Source: Nostoc sp. LEGE 06077 (GTDB taxonomy: Bacteria; Cyanobacteriota; Cyanobacteriia; Cyanobacteriales; Nostocaceae). From it: a DNA stretch of 64,000 nucleotides. The stretch spans positions 1 to 64,000 of the forward strand of contig NZ_JADEWI010000032.1 of assembly GCF_015207705.1 (NCBI RefSeq), read 5' to 3'. The number at the start of each line of letters is the position of its first letter. Within the stretch, counting starts at the first letter, position 1. Made by a program: the position numbers and the translations under genes. A model generated the notes under the pieces. It made no database searches. It was given only the letters and a program-made list of their open reading frames with translations, and was not told where the DNA came from. Positions 17,707 through 27,015 of the stretch are shown here, one piece after another.

Positions 17707-19200
17707 ATGCCAAAGTTAGCTTTACTAATAGGCGTAAGTGAATATACACAAGGGTTAAATCCCCTACCTGCTGCAACAAAAGATGTTGCAGCTATACAGC
17801 GGGTTCTACTGCATCCTGAAATGGGGAACTTTGATAACGTACAACCACTGATTAATCCTGAATCATTAGCAATGCAGGAAGCGATTGAGAACCTTTTTGC
17901 TAACCGCCAACGAGATGATTTGGTATTACTCTTCTTTTCCGGTCACGGGATTAAAGATTCTAGTGGAAAACTCTACTTTGCTACTCGTCTCACCCGCAAA
18001 ACATCTCAAGGAGAATTAGTTAAAGCTTCGGCTGTTCCTGCAAGTTTTGTACATGACATCATGAGCAACAGTCGCTCACGACATCAAGTAATTATTCTTG
18101 ACTGCTGCTTTAGCGGAGCCTTTGCTGAGAACTTGTTAGCTAAGGATGATGGTTCAATCAATGTGAAAAATCAATTAGGAGGTGAAGGGCGAGTTGTACT
18201 GACTTCATCAACTTCTACCCAATATTCTTTTGAGCAAAAAGGAACAGAACTGTCAATTTATACGCAGTATTTAGTAGAAGGAATTGAAACCGGGGCTGCG
18301 GATTCTAACAGTGATGGCGCGATCGCAGTAGATGAATTACACAACTATGCTAAACAAAGAGTACAAGCAACTGTTCCAGCAATGAAGCCAGAAATTTATG
18401 CAGTCAAAGAGGGCTTCAAAATTTTGCTTGTTAAAGCTGGGATTCGTGATCCACAACTAAGATATCAAAAAGAAGTTGAAAGAGTTCTGACTGATGGCAA
18501 TATCTTTCCACCTGATCGCCGCTATCTTGATGAATTATCGAGTCAACTAGGAATCTCTCAAGTTGAGGCTCATTATATTGAAATTGCAGTGTTAGAAACA
18601 TATAAAAACTATCAAAATAACTTAGAACAATACAAGCAGATTTTCTTACATAATATCAAACGTGAATCTACTTTAAGTGAAATAACTCGTCACAAACTAA
18701 ATCAATTTATAGAACGTTGGCAGCTTAAACATGAGGATGTTTTACCAATAGAAAATCAAATTATACAACAATTAAAAGTTGCACCAATATCTGAAAATCG
18801 TTCTAATTCTGTTGCTACTTTTAATGCCGAAACATCAAATATAAAGTCGCAAGCTAAAAGCTCTAATTCTTGGATTGGTGTAGTGATAGTTTTCATTGTT
18901 CTCAGCTTTCCTTTAACAATTGGGTGGGGAGTATTTCGTTTTGTTACATCAATTTTTCCAGAAATTTCTATCCTACAAGAGCCGGAAATTACACAAGCTG
19001 AGTATGAAGCAGTAAAATATGGAATGACCTACGAAGAAGTTGTAAAAATTATTGGTTCACCGGGAACAGAAAATGGTGGAAGTAAATTGATTTCTGACAC
19101 AATCATCACCAATTATAAGTGGAAAAAAGGCTTTCCTAAACCCGATGTGACTATGAGATTTGAGAATAACAGATTAAGCCACAAAGGAATGTGGTGGTAA
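17707..19200 (+). CDS. caspase-family (peptidase C14) protein with membrane anchor
   Basis: 497 residues. The N-terminal ~240 are a caspase fold with catalytic His80 (FFSGHG) and Cys134 (ILDCCFSG), so an active orthocaspase is likely. Residues ~250-350 hold an alpha-helical region (PDRRYLDELSSQLGIS...). A single membrane segment is at about 395-420 (IGVVIVFIVLSFPLTIGWGVF). The C-terminal ~70 residues (MTYEEVVKIIGSPGTE...MRFENNRLSHKGMW) look like the SmpA/OmlA or DUF3862 fold, which usually sits outside the membrane. So the protease would be cytoplasmic and the tail extracytoplasmic. Substrate unknown. Proposed roles of bacterial caspases include stress proteolysis and conflict systems. Next to it, convergent, is the GyrB-like pair. 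Confidence 0.85.
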   Translation: MPKLALLIGVSEYTQGLNPLPAATKDVAAIQRVLLHPEMGNFDNVQPLINPESLAMQEAIENLFANRQRDDLVLLFFSGHGIKDSSGKLYFATRLTRKTSQGELVKASAVPASFVHDIMSNSRSRHQVIILDCCFSGAFAENLLAKDDGSINVKNQLGGEGRVVLTSSTSTQYSFEQKGTELSIYTQYLVEGIETGAADSNSDGAIAVDELHNYAKQRVQATVPAMKPEIYAVKEGFKILLVKAGIRDPQLRYQKEVERVLTDGNIFPPDRRYLDELSSQLGISQVEAHYIEIAVLETYKNYQNNLEQYKQIFLHNIKRESTLSEITRHKLNQFIERWQLKHEDVLPIENQIIQQLKVAPISENRSNSVATFNAETSNIKSQAKSSNSWIGVVIVFIVLSFPLTIGWGVFRFVTSIFPEISILQEPEITQAEYEAVKYGMTYEEVVKIIGSPGTENGGSKLISDTIITNYKWKKGFPKPDVTMRFENNRLSHKGMWW

Positions 19201-19269
19201 GTTAACTTTAAGTCCGAATACCATATTCAGTATGTTGGATAGGGGAACATTTAATTATTTCGTAACCAA

Positions 19270-19890
19270 TCAAAAATCAATATAATCAGTCAATTCGATA
19301 ATACATCGACTATTCTTAAACTCTACAAGTAACCATTCTTCATCACCCAATTCGTTGTAATGTACATAACCATCACAAAATGGGTGAACATGATGAGGTT
19401 CAAGCAGCAGTAATTTCCAAAATGCCTTGGCAATAGATTGATATACTGCCGTTAATGAAGCATCTGGAATAAACCTTAACCCAACACGTAAATCATAATC
19501 TTCACAAACAAATGGATATGCTACCCAGTCATCATTTACAGAAGATTGCTGACAAGCTATGAATGTTTGCTCTAGCAGCGCGTATTTATAATCGGCAAAT
19601 GGCAAACTTAAAGGTGCAAAGCCAAATATTGCCGGAATTCTAGCACGCACCCAGACAGCATCAGCGATTTTGCCGCATTCGTGACGACAACGGTCGATAA
19701 TTTTTGGTAATTGATTGTCTATGTGGTCTGTTAGGGGAAATGTTGGAGTTTCTTCTGGTCTACGATACGGTCTAATGTTTATTCCGTCGTATAATTCTCC
19801 TAAAATTGGGACAAACACAAATTTGTTATATTCAGCAGGTCTTCCCAGAACTCGCCATAAGTATCCATGTTTGATAGTAATAGAAACCAT
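19270..19890 (-). CDS. unknown protein paired with GyrB-like ATPase
   Basis: 206 residues that I do not recognise. No signal peptide, membrane segment or nucleotide motif is visible. It has a mixed alpha/beta pattern, a hydrophobic stretch near FWKLLLLEPHHVHPFCDGYVHY, and several acidic/aromatic clusters. It starts eight bases after the stop of the GyrB-like gene on the same strand, so the two are surely co-transcribed and may form a complex. Confidence 0.6.
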   Translation of the reverse strand: MVSITIKHGYLWRVLGRPAEYNKFVFVPILGELYDGINIRPYRRPEETPTFPLTDHIDNQLPKIIDRCRHECGKIADAVWVRARIPAIFGFAPLSLPFADYKYALLEQTFIACQQSSVNDDWVAYPFVCEDYDLRVGLRFIPDASLTAVYQSIAKAFWKLLLLEPHHVHPFCDGYVHYNELGDEEWLLVEFKNSRCIIELTDYIDF

Positions 19891-19898
19891 TGATTAAA

Positions 19899-20924
19899 TT
19901 AGGTTAATTCACTTCGATACTGAGATAAAGGTTCGCGTAGTGCTTCTTGAATTACCTCCTTGATATGGGGTAAATCCAATTGATTCCGCGTCGGCCCGGC
20001 AAAACGCGGGTCATACATAACAATATGAATTAGGCTCAGTGCAGGTTTCCAGTTGACTTCTGCTAACGCTTGTGAAAAACCTTCTACATGGCTACCGTCA
20101 TCTGGGGTTCTGGCTCCATTTACCCATGAAAATGTGCGGGTTGGCGAGACGCGATCGCCAAAAGCTGCTGCTTCAATCAAAATATTGTTATGATGCAAAG
20201 TTACATGAAATGGCTCATTGTTAGCGTCTGTTTGCCGAGTCAGAAGTATATATCCCAGCATTTTCAGTCCTTGCGGTGCATAAAAACGCTCTTCATTTAA
20301 TCCAATCTTCAACCCAGCAAATAAATGAGCAGTGTCAAACAAAGCCCTACGAATTATCCCGATTCTAGGTTGTGTTTGTCTGAAAACTTCAGGATCAGGT
20401 GTTACTTCTATTTTTGTTCCTCGGCCATTACCTTGTTGAATAATCTTGGCAGAACCTTGGGCAATTCCTTTAATAAAACACTGTTCCCACAGCATTCCAG
20501 AACGCCAACTTTGTACAGTTAGTTGAATACTAGTGGCATTAATCGGAGCTAAACCCACACCTCGTCTAATAATATGAACATGAGGAGCGTGTTCATCATA
20601 AGATCGTGTTTGATGGATACGAGTTAGCAACTTAGTAGCTAGGTTAACACCTTCGGTATCACTAGGTTCATCAAATGGGAGTCCTGGGCCATCATCTACA
20701 GCGGAAATAGTTGCTTGATCTAAACTGACATTGACAAAGGTGGCTTGTTTTGACAAGTAAGCGTCAAGCACATTGGCTACCAGTTCATAAACAAACTGTT
20801 CTGTACCTTGCACTCCAGCACTCCCGAAATACATAGCTGGTCGGCGACGAATTGCTTGAATTTCTTCTACGTGAGTGAATTTGTTAGACATTTTTGAATT
20901 ATCAAAGTGATACTTGCTAATCAT
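19899..20924 (-). CDS. stand-alone GyrB-type GHKL ATPase plus transducer domain
   Basis: 341 residues. All GHKL motifs can be seen: N box ELVANVLDAY, G1 DDGPGLP, G2 GVGLAPINA, and G3 GRGTKIEVTPDPEVF. The RRRPAMYFGS near the start and the transducer-like WVNGARTPDDGSHVEGF and FAGPTRNQLDLPHI follow type IIA topoisomerase GyrB/ParE order. The TOPRIM and tail domains are absent: the frame ends where TOPRIM would begin. A normal GyrB is about 640-800 residues. It therefore binds ATP and probably dimerises, but cannot itself cut DNA. An AGGAG 12 bases upstream supports the ATG at 20924; an internal ATG at 20891 is possible. The partner at 19270 is unknown. Confidence 0.8.
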   Translation of the reverse strand: MISKYHFDNSKMSNKFTHVEEIQAIRRRPAMYFGSAGVQGTEQFVYELVANVLDAYLSKQATFVNVSLDQATISAVDDGPGLPFDEPSDTEGVNLATKLLTRIHQTRSYDEHAPHVHIIRRGVGLAPINATSIQLTVQSWRSGMLWEQCFIKGIAQGSAKIIQQGNGRGTKIEVTPDPEVFRQTQPRIGIIRRALFDTAHLFAGLKIGLNEERFYAPQGLKMLGYILLTRQTDANNEPFHVTLHHNNILIEAAAFGDRVSPTRTFSWVNGARTPDDGSHVEGFSQALAEVNWKPALSLIHIVMYDPRFAGPTRNQLDLPHIKEVIQEALREPLSQYRSELT

Positions 20925-20997
20925 TATGATTTTTATGCTCCTGAAATGACCTCAGCACCACTGTGAACTTTTGGTGATGTTGGGTTAAAAAAGAAAC

Positions 20998-22164
20998 ATG
21001 AAAATCATCAAACCTATCACCAATTGGTTAGAAAATCGTGCCAGTACCCCGACGTATAGCGGTTGGGTACTTGCGGGAATTGCTATTTGTTTTTTTGGCG
21101 CGGCTGTGAATACGATGGCGGGTTGGCTGTATGCTATTAGCGGTGTGAGTGTGGCGCTGTTAGCAGTTGCAGCAGTTTTACCACCGCGATCGCTTGTTGG
21201 TTTAACTATCACTCGCCATTTTATTCAACCTGTCTCCGCTGGGGATGACCTGACTGTAGAATTAGAAATCCACAACCCCACACCACAATCTGTCAGTTTG
21301 CTGCAAGTCGAGGATATTTTGCCTTTTGTTTTGGGTAAGCCAATCAAACAGGCGATTGAAATTATTTCTAGTAAAAATAGTTACCGTTGGGTTTACTACC
21401 ACCCGACTCAGCGCCGAGGTATTTATCGCTGGCACAATGTTGAATTAGCCACTGGCGCACCTTTAGGTTTATTTTGGTGTCGTCGTCAGCGAGATTGTGG
21501 GGCGACGGCCATTGTTTACCCGACTGTATTACCTTTAACCACTTGTCCCTTAGTGGATGAAATGGGGCTAGAAGAAAGCAAAAAAGGCGATTCGATCAAT
21601 CGACCTTTGCAGACTGCAACATCGGGATTAGTGCGATCGCTGCGTCCCTACCGGATTGGCGACCCCACCAGACTCATCCACTGGCGAACAAGCGCCCGTT
21701 ATGGTGAGTTACGCGTCCGAGAGTTAGAAGTTGTCACAGGCGGAGAAGAGATAGTTATTGCTTTAGATAGTGCTGGTAAATGGCAAGAAGACGATTTTGA
21801 ACAAGCCGTAATTGCCGCAGCAAGTTTGTATTTTTACACACAGCGTATGGGGATGCCTGTCAAACTCTGGACAGCATCAACAAGTTTAGTTCAGGGCAAT
21901 ACCACTGTTTTAGAAACCTTAGCAGCGACAACATTTTCAGAAGATATCCGCACTACAGAAGCGCCAAACAATCCGTTAATTTGGTTAACTCAAAATCCTC
22001 TGACACTATATTCTTTACCCCAAGGGAGTCGCTGGGTTTTGTGGCAAAATAGTAATTCCTCAGATCAAGCATCAGTGGTAGTTAATCGTGATTGCCCTGG
22101 TGTTGTTGTGCAGAGCGAACAAGCATTGCAAACTCAGCTACAAAAACCTGTACAAGCATTGTAA
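20998..22164 (+). CDS. DUF58 family protein
   Basis: 388 residues. Two hydrophobic segments near the N-terminus (about 20-65) anchor it in the membrane. A beta-rich middle follows, and the DUF58 core SLRPYRIGDPTRLIHWRTSARYGELRVRE is clear at about 215-245. A von Willebrand A-like end carries IVIALDSAGKW. DUF58 proteins often neighbour MoxR ATPases and transglutaminases; no such partner is here. Function unknown. It is divergent from the GyrB-like gene with a 73-base gap. Confidence 0.88.
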   Translation: MKIIKPITNWLENRASTPTYSGWVLAGIAICFFGAAVNTMAGWLYAISGVSVALLAVAAVLPPRSLVGLTITRHFIQPVSAGDDLTVELEIHNPTPQSVSLLQVEDILPFVLGKPIKQAIEIISSKNSYRWVYYHPTQRRGIYRWHNVELATGAPLGLFWCRRQRDCGATAIVYPTVLPLTTCPLVDEMGLEESKKGDSINRPLQTATSGLVRSLRPYRIGDPTRLIHWRTSARYGELRVRELEVVTGGEEIVIALDSAGKWQEDDFEQAVIAAASLYFYTQRMGMPVKLWTASTSLVQGNTTVLETLAATTFSEDIRTTEAPNNPLIWLTQNPLTLYSLPQGSRWVLWQNSNSSDQASVVVNRDCPGVVVQSEQALQTQLQKPVQAL

Positions 22165-22329
22165 ATGAGTATTCTATGTATTCAATATTTCAATGAATGC
22201 TGATATATTCAGGTTTTTGTCAGACATCATCATTAAATCTGCTCAGGTTGGGGAGATATCCCCAGTAACAGCACCTTGAGGCTGAGGTACAATGCAAAGA
22301 AATATTTAAATTATGAGCGACCGATCCAC

Positions 22330-22695
22330 ATGATCACATCAGAGGTTAACGCAAATTCCAGCGATAAAAGCCTAGAGGCAATGCGGCATTTTTCCGAACA
22401 ATACGCCAAGCGTACTGGAACGTACTTCTGTAGTGAACCTTCGGTTACAGCAGTGGTAATTGAAGGGTTAGCCAAACATAAAGACGATCTAGGTGCGCCT
22501 TTGTGTCCCTGTCGCCACTACGAAGACAAAGAAGCTGAAGTCAAAGCTACATATTGGAACTGTCCTTGCGTACCGATGAGAGAACGCAAAGAATGTCACT
22601 GTATGCTATTTCTCACACCAGACAATGAGTTTGCTGGTGAACAGCAAGAAATATCTCTCGAAACTATTAAAGAAGTAAGAGATACTATGGCATGA
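22330..22695 (+). CDS. ftrC: ferredoxin-thioredoxin reductase catalytic subunit
   Basis: 121 residues from the ATG at 22330. The enzyme passes electrons from ferredoxin to thioredoxin through a [4Fe-4S] cluster next to a redox disulfide. The needed Cys set is present: CSEPS, then CPCRHYEDK, then WNCPCVPMRERKECHCMLF. Length fits the family. The frame is open to 22276 via TTG, but that extension is foreign to the family. It overlaps the DUF309 gene by four bases (ATGA), so the two are translationally coupled. Confidence 0.96.
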   Translation: MITSEVNANSSDKSLEAMRHFSEQYAKRTGTYFCSEPSVTAVVIEGLAKHKDDLGAPLCPCRHYEDKEAEVKATYWNCPCVPMRERKECHCMLFLTPDNEFAGEQQEISLETIKEVRDTMA

Positions 22696-23084
22696 GCGAA
22701 ACTATGCCCCAAGAGTTTTGGCAAGGTGTAGAACAGTTCAACTCTGGGCAGTTTTACGCCTGTCATGACACTTTAGAGGCTTTGTGGATTGAAGCCAGCG
22801 AACCTGAAAAAACTCTTTACCAGGGGATTCTCCAAATTGCTGTAGCCTTATATCATCTCAGAAATAATAATCTGCGGGGTGCGGCTATTTTACTCGGAGA
22901 AGGAAGCAACCGCCTGCGCCGTTATCCAGATACTTATGGCGGTATTAATGTAGATGAGTTATTAAATCAAAGTGCAGCATTATTGACGATATTACAGCAA
23001 ACAGGCGTAAACAATATATCCGCAGATGAATTGCTTCAAAGTCAAGTTTTGCCTATACCCAGAATTTTACTATCTCAAGATTAG
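22692..23084 (+). CDS. DUF309 domain protein
   Basis: 130 residues. The DUF309 signature is clear: FNSGQFYACHDTLEALW, then LYQGILQIAVALYH, then GAAILLGEGSNRLRRYP. It is an all-helical, probably soluble protein of unknown function, widely conserved in cyanobacteria and plastids. It is coupled to ftrC by an ATGA overlap. Confidence 0.9.
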   Translation: MSETMPQEFWQGVEQFNSGQFYACHDTLEALWIEASEPEKTLYQGILQIAVALYHLRNNNLRGAAILLGEGSNRLRRYPDTYGGINVDELLNQSAALLTILQQTGVNNISADELLQSQVLPIPRILLSQD

Positions 23085-23114
23085 TCAAGTTTTCTCAGGT
23101 GGTTAGGAATGAGG

Positions 23115-23150
23115 AATTGGGGAAGAAATTTTTCTACTCCCCAATTTTTT
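23115..23150. terminator. bidirectional terminator between DUF309 and NDH-2 genes
   Basis: Stem AATTGGGGA (23115-23123) / TCCCCAATT (23138-23146) with an inner AGAAA/TTTCT pair, followed by a T run to 23150. On the other strand the arm is flanked by few T residues, so it mainly ends the ftrC-DUF309 transcript. Confidence 0.7.
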
Positions 23151-23202
23151 GCTTAATTAATCAGGCTTGAAAGGTGTTCAACTATTCTTGACTTTTGCCT
23201 TT

Positions 23203-24564
23203 TTAGACGTTAACTATTTCTCTAGGTGGCGTTGCTTTGTAATAGCCGCTGGGAACTTCATTATCAACTTTTAGTAGCGATTGTTGCCCAGTGATTAATC
23301 TTGCCCCACGTTTGCGGGTGACATAGTTCCATACCCACTGAATCATCACTACTAGTTTGTTATCAAACTCAATTAAAAAGTAGATATGAATCACTAGCCA
23401 AAATAGCCAAGCAAAGAAGCCTTTGAGTTTGACAAAGCCTAAATCAACAACGGCTAAATTTTGCCCAATCATGGCTAAACTACCGCGATCGCTATAATTA
23501 AATGCAGGTAAGGTATTACCTTTGAGTTTTTGCTGAATGAGTTTGGCAACATATTCGCCTTCTTGCACGGCTACTGGTGCAACCCCAGCTAGAGGTTTGC
23601 CGTTTTGATGGGAGAAGTTTGCTAAGTCGCCAACCACATGAATATTGGGATAGCCTTTAATGCTTAAGTCGGGTTCAACGATGACTCTTCCGGCGCGATC
23701 GCATTCTGCACCAGTAGATTCTTCTAAGACTTTCCCCATTGGTGAAGCTTTGACACCTGCTGCCCATAATACTGTTTTTGCCGCAATTTCTTTAACTTCA
23801 TCACCTTCTTTGAGGGTGACAACATCATTTTCAATGTTGGTGACTAAAGTTTTTGTCTTAACGCTGACACCCAATTGCTGTAAGGATGTTTCTGCTTGTT
23901 GAGATAATTCTGGTGCAAAAGGTGGCAGAATCCGATCTAATCCTTCTAAAAGTAAAACTCTGGCTTCGGATGTGTCGATGTTGCGGAAGTCTTCTTTGAG
24001 GGTTTGATAGGCTAGTTCGGCGATCGCGCCTGCTAATTCTACCCCTGTCGGGCCACCACCAACAATTACAAAAGTTAACCAAGCCTGGCGTTTTTCAGGA
24101 TCAGTTTCTTTTTCGGCTGCTTCAAACGCCGAGAAAATCCGGCGACGCATTTCTATTGCATCTTCTACAGTTTTTAACCCAGGAGCAAAATCTTCCCAGT
24201 TATCTTTACCAAAATAGGAATGCTTGGCACCTGTAGCCACTATTAATGTATCGTATGGTATCGCTTGATCTCCCAAAAAAACTTGCTGTGCTTGGGGATC
24301 AATATTGTTGACTTCTCCCAATAACACTGTTGTATTTTTGCTTTTGCTTAGTACCGAACGCAAAGGTGAGGAAATATCGGCAGGTGATAGTGTACCTGTA
24401 GCAACTTGGTACAGCAATGGCTGGAAAAGGTGAAAATTACGTTTGTCAATCAGCGTCACATTGACTTTAGCCTTAGCCAGTGATTTTGCTGCGTATAGTC
24501 CACCAAAGCCACCACCAATGATTACTACTTGATGAGGTGGTTTATTCTCAAGGGAGTCTACCAT
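23203..24564 (-). CDS. type II NADH dehydrogenase (NDH-2)
   Basis: 453 residues. Two Rossmann motifs are seen: FAD-binding VVIIGGGFGGLYAAKSL at the start and NAD(P)-binding IVGGGPTGVELAGAI at about 168. The VVGDLANF motif near residue 315 closes the FAD site. The C-terminal region has a hydrophobic segment (FFAWLFWLVIHIYFLIEF) that anchors it to the membrane. The enzyme oxidises NAD(P)H and reduces quinone without pumping protons. Cyanobacteria carry several (ndbA/B/C); I cannot say which this is. Confidence 0.9.
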   Translation of the reverse strand: MVDSLENKPPHQVVIIGGGFGGLYAAKSLAKAKVNVTLIDKRNFHLFQPLLYQVATGTLSPADISSPLRSVLSKSKNTTVLLGEVNNIDPQAQQVFLGDQAIPYDTLIVATGAKHSYFGKDNWEDFAPGLKTVEDAIEMRRRIFSAFEAAEKETDPEKRQAWLTFVIVGGGPTGVELAGAIAELAYQTLKEDFRNIDTSEARVLLLEGLDRILPPFAPELSQQAETSLQQLGVSVKTKTLVTNIENDVVTLKEGDEVKEIAAKTVLWAAGVKASPMGKVLEESTGAECDRAGRVIVEPDLSIKGYPNIHVVGDLANFSHQNGKPLAGVAPVAVQEGEYVAKLIQQKLKGNTLPAFNYSDRGSLAMIGQNLAVVDLGFVKLKGFFAWLFWLVIHIYFLIEFDNKLVVMIQWVWNYVTRKRGARLITGQQSLLKVDNEVPSGYYKATPPREIVNV

Positions 24565-24710
24565 AAGAAGAAATATTTCCTAGTGTTACGGGTGCTGTAA
24601 CTATTCTTAACAAAAAAGTATCAAACTTGTCATATATTTTTCTGTTCACCTTGCACAAATGAAGAAAACATAAAGGTGAGCCAGAATACAGTATTGAAGA
24701 ATTCAGAAGT

Positions 24711-24869
24711 CAGAATTCAGGAGTCAGAATACAATCAGTGGGGGATTCATACCCGCAACTGATTGTAGACCACCAAATCAGAGATTTGGTGGGGGTCTTA
24801 AACCCATTTATTCATCTACCAGTCGCACAGAATTCATACTGAATTCTGGCTCCTGACTCCTGAATTCTG
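24711..24869. repeat. nested palindromic repeat element
   Basis: 159 bases bounded by perfect 17-base arms CAGAATTCAGGAGTCAG (24711-24727) and its complement (24853-24869). Inside are ACAATCAGT/ACTGATTGT (24731-24739, 24758-24766) and CCACCAAATC/GATTTGGTGG (24771-24793). It has no coding capacity. It occupies the 519-base spacer between NDH-2 and the gene at 25084. Looks like a small non-autonomous repeat of the kind common in Nostocales. Confidence 0.6.
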
Positions 24870-25083
24870 TTTGATAAAGTAATAGATAGGACACTTATAT
24901 ATTGCCCTTTTAGCTCTAGTGTTTATCGCCCTTTGTGTATTTAAAGCAGAATTTAGGAGTCAGACTCCAGAAGAACAGCCTTTAATATAAAAACGTTATC
25001 GCTCAAGGAAATCTAGCAATAGCTAGATGTTATTCTCTGTTAAAACACTATAATCTACATCTGTTGAACAGAGAGATTCGCTT

Positions 25084-26442
25084 GTGGATGTCATAGTAGA
25101 AAGAGCGCACACACTCAAACAAAGCTTGGTTGATTTTATCCTGGATGCAGAAGGGGAACTCGCACAAGCACTAGAGGTTTATGCCGCTGCACAGTCCCGT
25201 CGTAGTAACACTGATAACACGCAACAGGACTTAATTATTGACAGGTTTATTACAGAAGGGAAAGTAGGTGATAACTCACCACTAGAGTTATTTATCGCCA
25301 GTAATGCAGATTTATCAGAGAGCGATCGCAATTTAATCAATAGCTGGCATCGTAGTTTTATGGGTTTATTTACCATCACCCAAATTCTACCCGATGGCTT
25401 GGAACTGATGAACTGGCTGACAGCTAAACATTACATTGTCCTGACAGCTAAAAATTACATCGTCAAGTCTAACAGTTCTGAAAAACAACAAGCCATATCT
25501 CGTTTCCAGATAGGAGATATTTTACTCACCCGCATTTCTCCCCTTACCGAGAACCAATGGATATTTTCTGGCCCTCACACATTTATGGGTAAACTTGGTA
25601 AGCCAAAACTCGCTGTAGCCATTGGCAATTTTAAAGATAATTATAAAAGTCATCTTTACAGCGATGCACCAGATTTACTAGAACAAGCATGGCAATCTGT
25701 AGAGCAATATCATCAGCAGTTTGTTGAATTTTTTGGCAGTGATGAAATAACTTTACCCGGATACCAACTCAATAAAAAAATAGTTGAATTCCAAGAAATC
25801 ATCAGTGACAAATACCTAAAATCAGCCGGACTAGATACTTCCAAATCTTTGGATGAGATGGTAGCAGAAGCAGGTATTAGTGAAGAGGAAATTACCGCAG
25901 CAGCTAAAGAAGTTGGCGTTGACTCTAGTGCAGTTTCGCAACTACTGAGTGGAAAAAATGGCAATCAAAAAATGGCTGCGCCTAAAGTAGATTTACCAGC
26001 TGATTTGCGAAAAGCCGAACAAGTCACAGCAATTTCTCATCCGCGTTGGGGAATGATATTTTTACCAACATATACTAAATTTAAAACTATTTTATTAGCT
26101 GATGACTGGCAAAGTATTGCAGGTGCAGAAAAACTAATTCGTTACTATCTGGAAGATAAAAGTATTAATGCTTATATCTGGCATCTTTTAGCACAAAAGT
26201 ATCCGACTCAATTAGAAAAAGTATTGCAAAATTTCTTGCCAAGTCCTGAATTTAGCCTGAATGATGACTTGGATAAACTCTTGCAAGAATTTGGGAAACC
26301 TATCGAGCCTGAATTACCAGAAATTGCCAGTGTTCCTTTACATTTGCATAACTTATTTCAAGAAGCACTTGCAGAAGTTAATAAATCTAAACCTAAAGCT
26401 AAGGGACAAAAACAAGTAGCCAAGGGTTTTCAAAGAGGTTAG
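25084..26442 (+). CDS. conserved protein of unknown function (452 aa)
   Basis: GTG start after an AGAGAG stretch. I do not recognise the family. The N-terminal ~230 residues are helical with a beta part (FQIGDILLTRISPLTENQWIFSGPHTFMG). A low-complexity acidic helix follows (about 255-300, MVAEAGISEEEITAAAKEVGVD), then a C-terminal helical domain ending in a Lys-rich tail (KPKAKGQKQVAKGFQRG). No signal peptide or membrane segment. Residues about 112-127 are an exact-length tandem duplication (LTAKHYIV then LTAKNYIV), encoded by two near-identical 24-base units at 25417-25464. The lysine-rich tail suggests nucleic-acid contact, but that is a guess. Confidence 0.65.
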   Translation: MDVIVERAHTLKQSLVDFILDAEGELAQALEVYAAAQSRRSNTDNTQQDLIIDRFITEGKVGDNSPLELFIASNADLSESDRNLINSWHRSFMGLFTITQILPDGLELMNWLTAKHYIVLTAKNYIVKSNSSEKQQAISRFQIGDILLTRISPLTENQWIFSGPHTFMGKLGKPKLAVAIGNFKDNYKSHLYSDAPDLLEQAWQSVEQYHQQFVEFFGSDEITLPGYQLNKKIVEFQEIISDKYLKSAGLDTSKSLDEMVAEAGISEEEITAAAKEVGVDSSAVSQLLSGKNGNQKMAAPKVDLPADLRKAEQVTAISHPRWGMIFLPTYTKFKTILLADDWQSIAGAEKLIRYYLEDKSINAYIWHLLAQKYPTQLEKVLQNFLPSPEFSLNDDLDKLLQEFGKPIEPELPEIASVPLHLHNLFQEALAEVNKSKPKAKGQKQVAKGFQRG

Positions 26443-26448
26443 GTTAGG

Positions 26449-27015
26449 TTAATTCAAGTGCAACTCAAATCCTGGTAATACATCTTCCCCAGAAAGAATT
26501 GCGGGAATTTGGATCACTTCGACAGGTTTTTGGAGTCGATAAACTTCTACTTTGCCATCTTGAGGATTAATCAGCCATCCTAAGCGCAAACCATTTTCCA
26601 CATATTCCTGCATTTTCTCTTGCAGAGATTTGAGCCTATCTGTTTCAGAACGCAGTTCAATGGCAAAATCGGGTACAAGTGGCGGGAATTTTTTGCGTTG
26701 TTCTGGCGTTAAAGCTTCCCACCTTGCTAATTTTACCCAAGCTGCATCAGGAGAACGTTTTGCACCATTCGGCAAGATAAAGATAGTTGAAGAACTAAAA
26801 ACTTTGCCTAATTTAGCTTGCCGATTCCAGATTTCTAAATCAGTTATTAGTTCAGCTTCTTGATTGCCGCTTTCTCCTCCCACTGGTGGCATAATGATTA
26901 ATTCTCCGGCTGCGTTCATTTCCAGGTTTAAATCACAATTGGCAAGACACAATTGATAAAATTGCTCATCACTTAAATGCGCGATGGGTTCTAGATTGAG
27001 AACTACAGTATTCAT
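26449..27015 (-). CDS. Uma2 family (DUF820) putative nuclease
   Basis: 188 residues. It carries the PD-(D/E)XK-like pattern of Uma2 proteins: IIMPPVGGESGNQEAE, SPDAAWVKLARWEALTPEQR, FAIELRSETDRLKSLQEKMQEYVENG, then LGWLINPQDGKVEVYR. This is a very large, often amplified family in cyanobacteria with unproved function, suggested as a restriction-like nuclease. Stop codons of this gene and 25084 are only six bases apart (convergent). Another copy lies at 41500 and a broken one at 59577. Confidence 0.9.
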   Translation of the reverse strand: MNTVVLNLEPIAHLSDEQFYQLCLANCDLNLEMNAAGELIIMPPVGGESGNQEAELITDLEIWNRQAKLGKVFSSSTIFILPNGAKRSPDAAWVKLARWEALTPEQRKKFPPLVPDFAIELRSETDRLKSLQEKMQEYVENGLRLGWLINPQDGKVEVYRLQKPVEVIQIPAILSGEDVLPGFELHLN

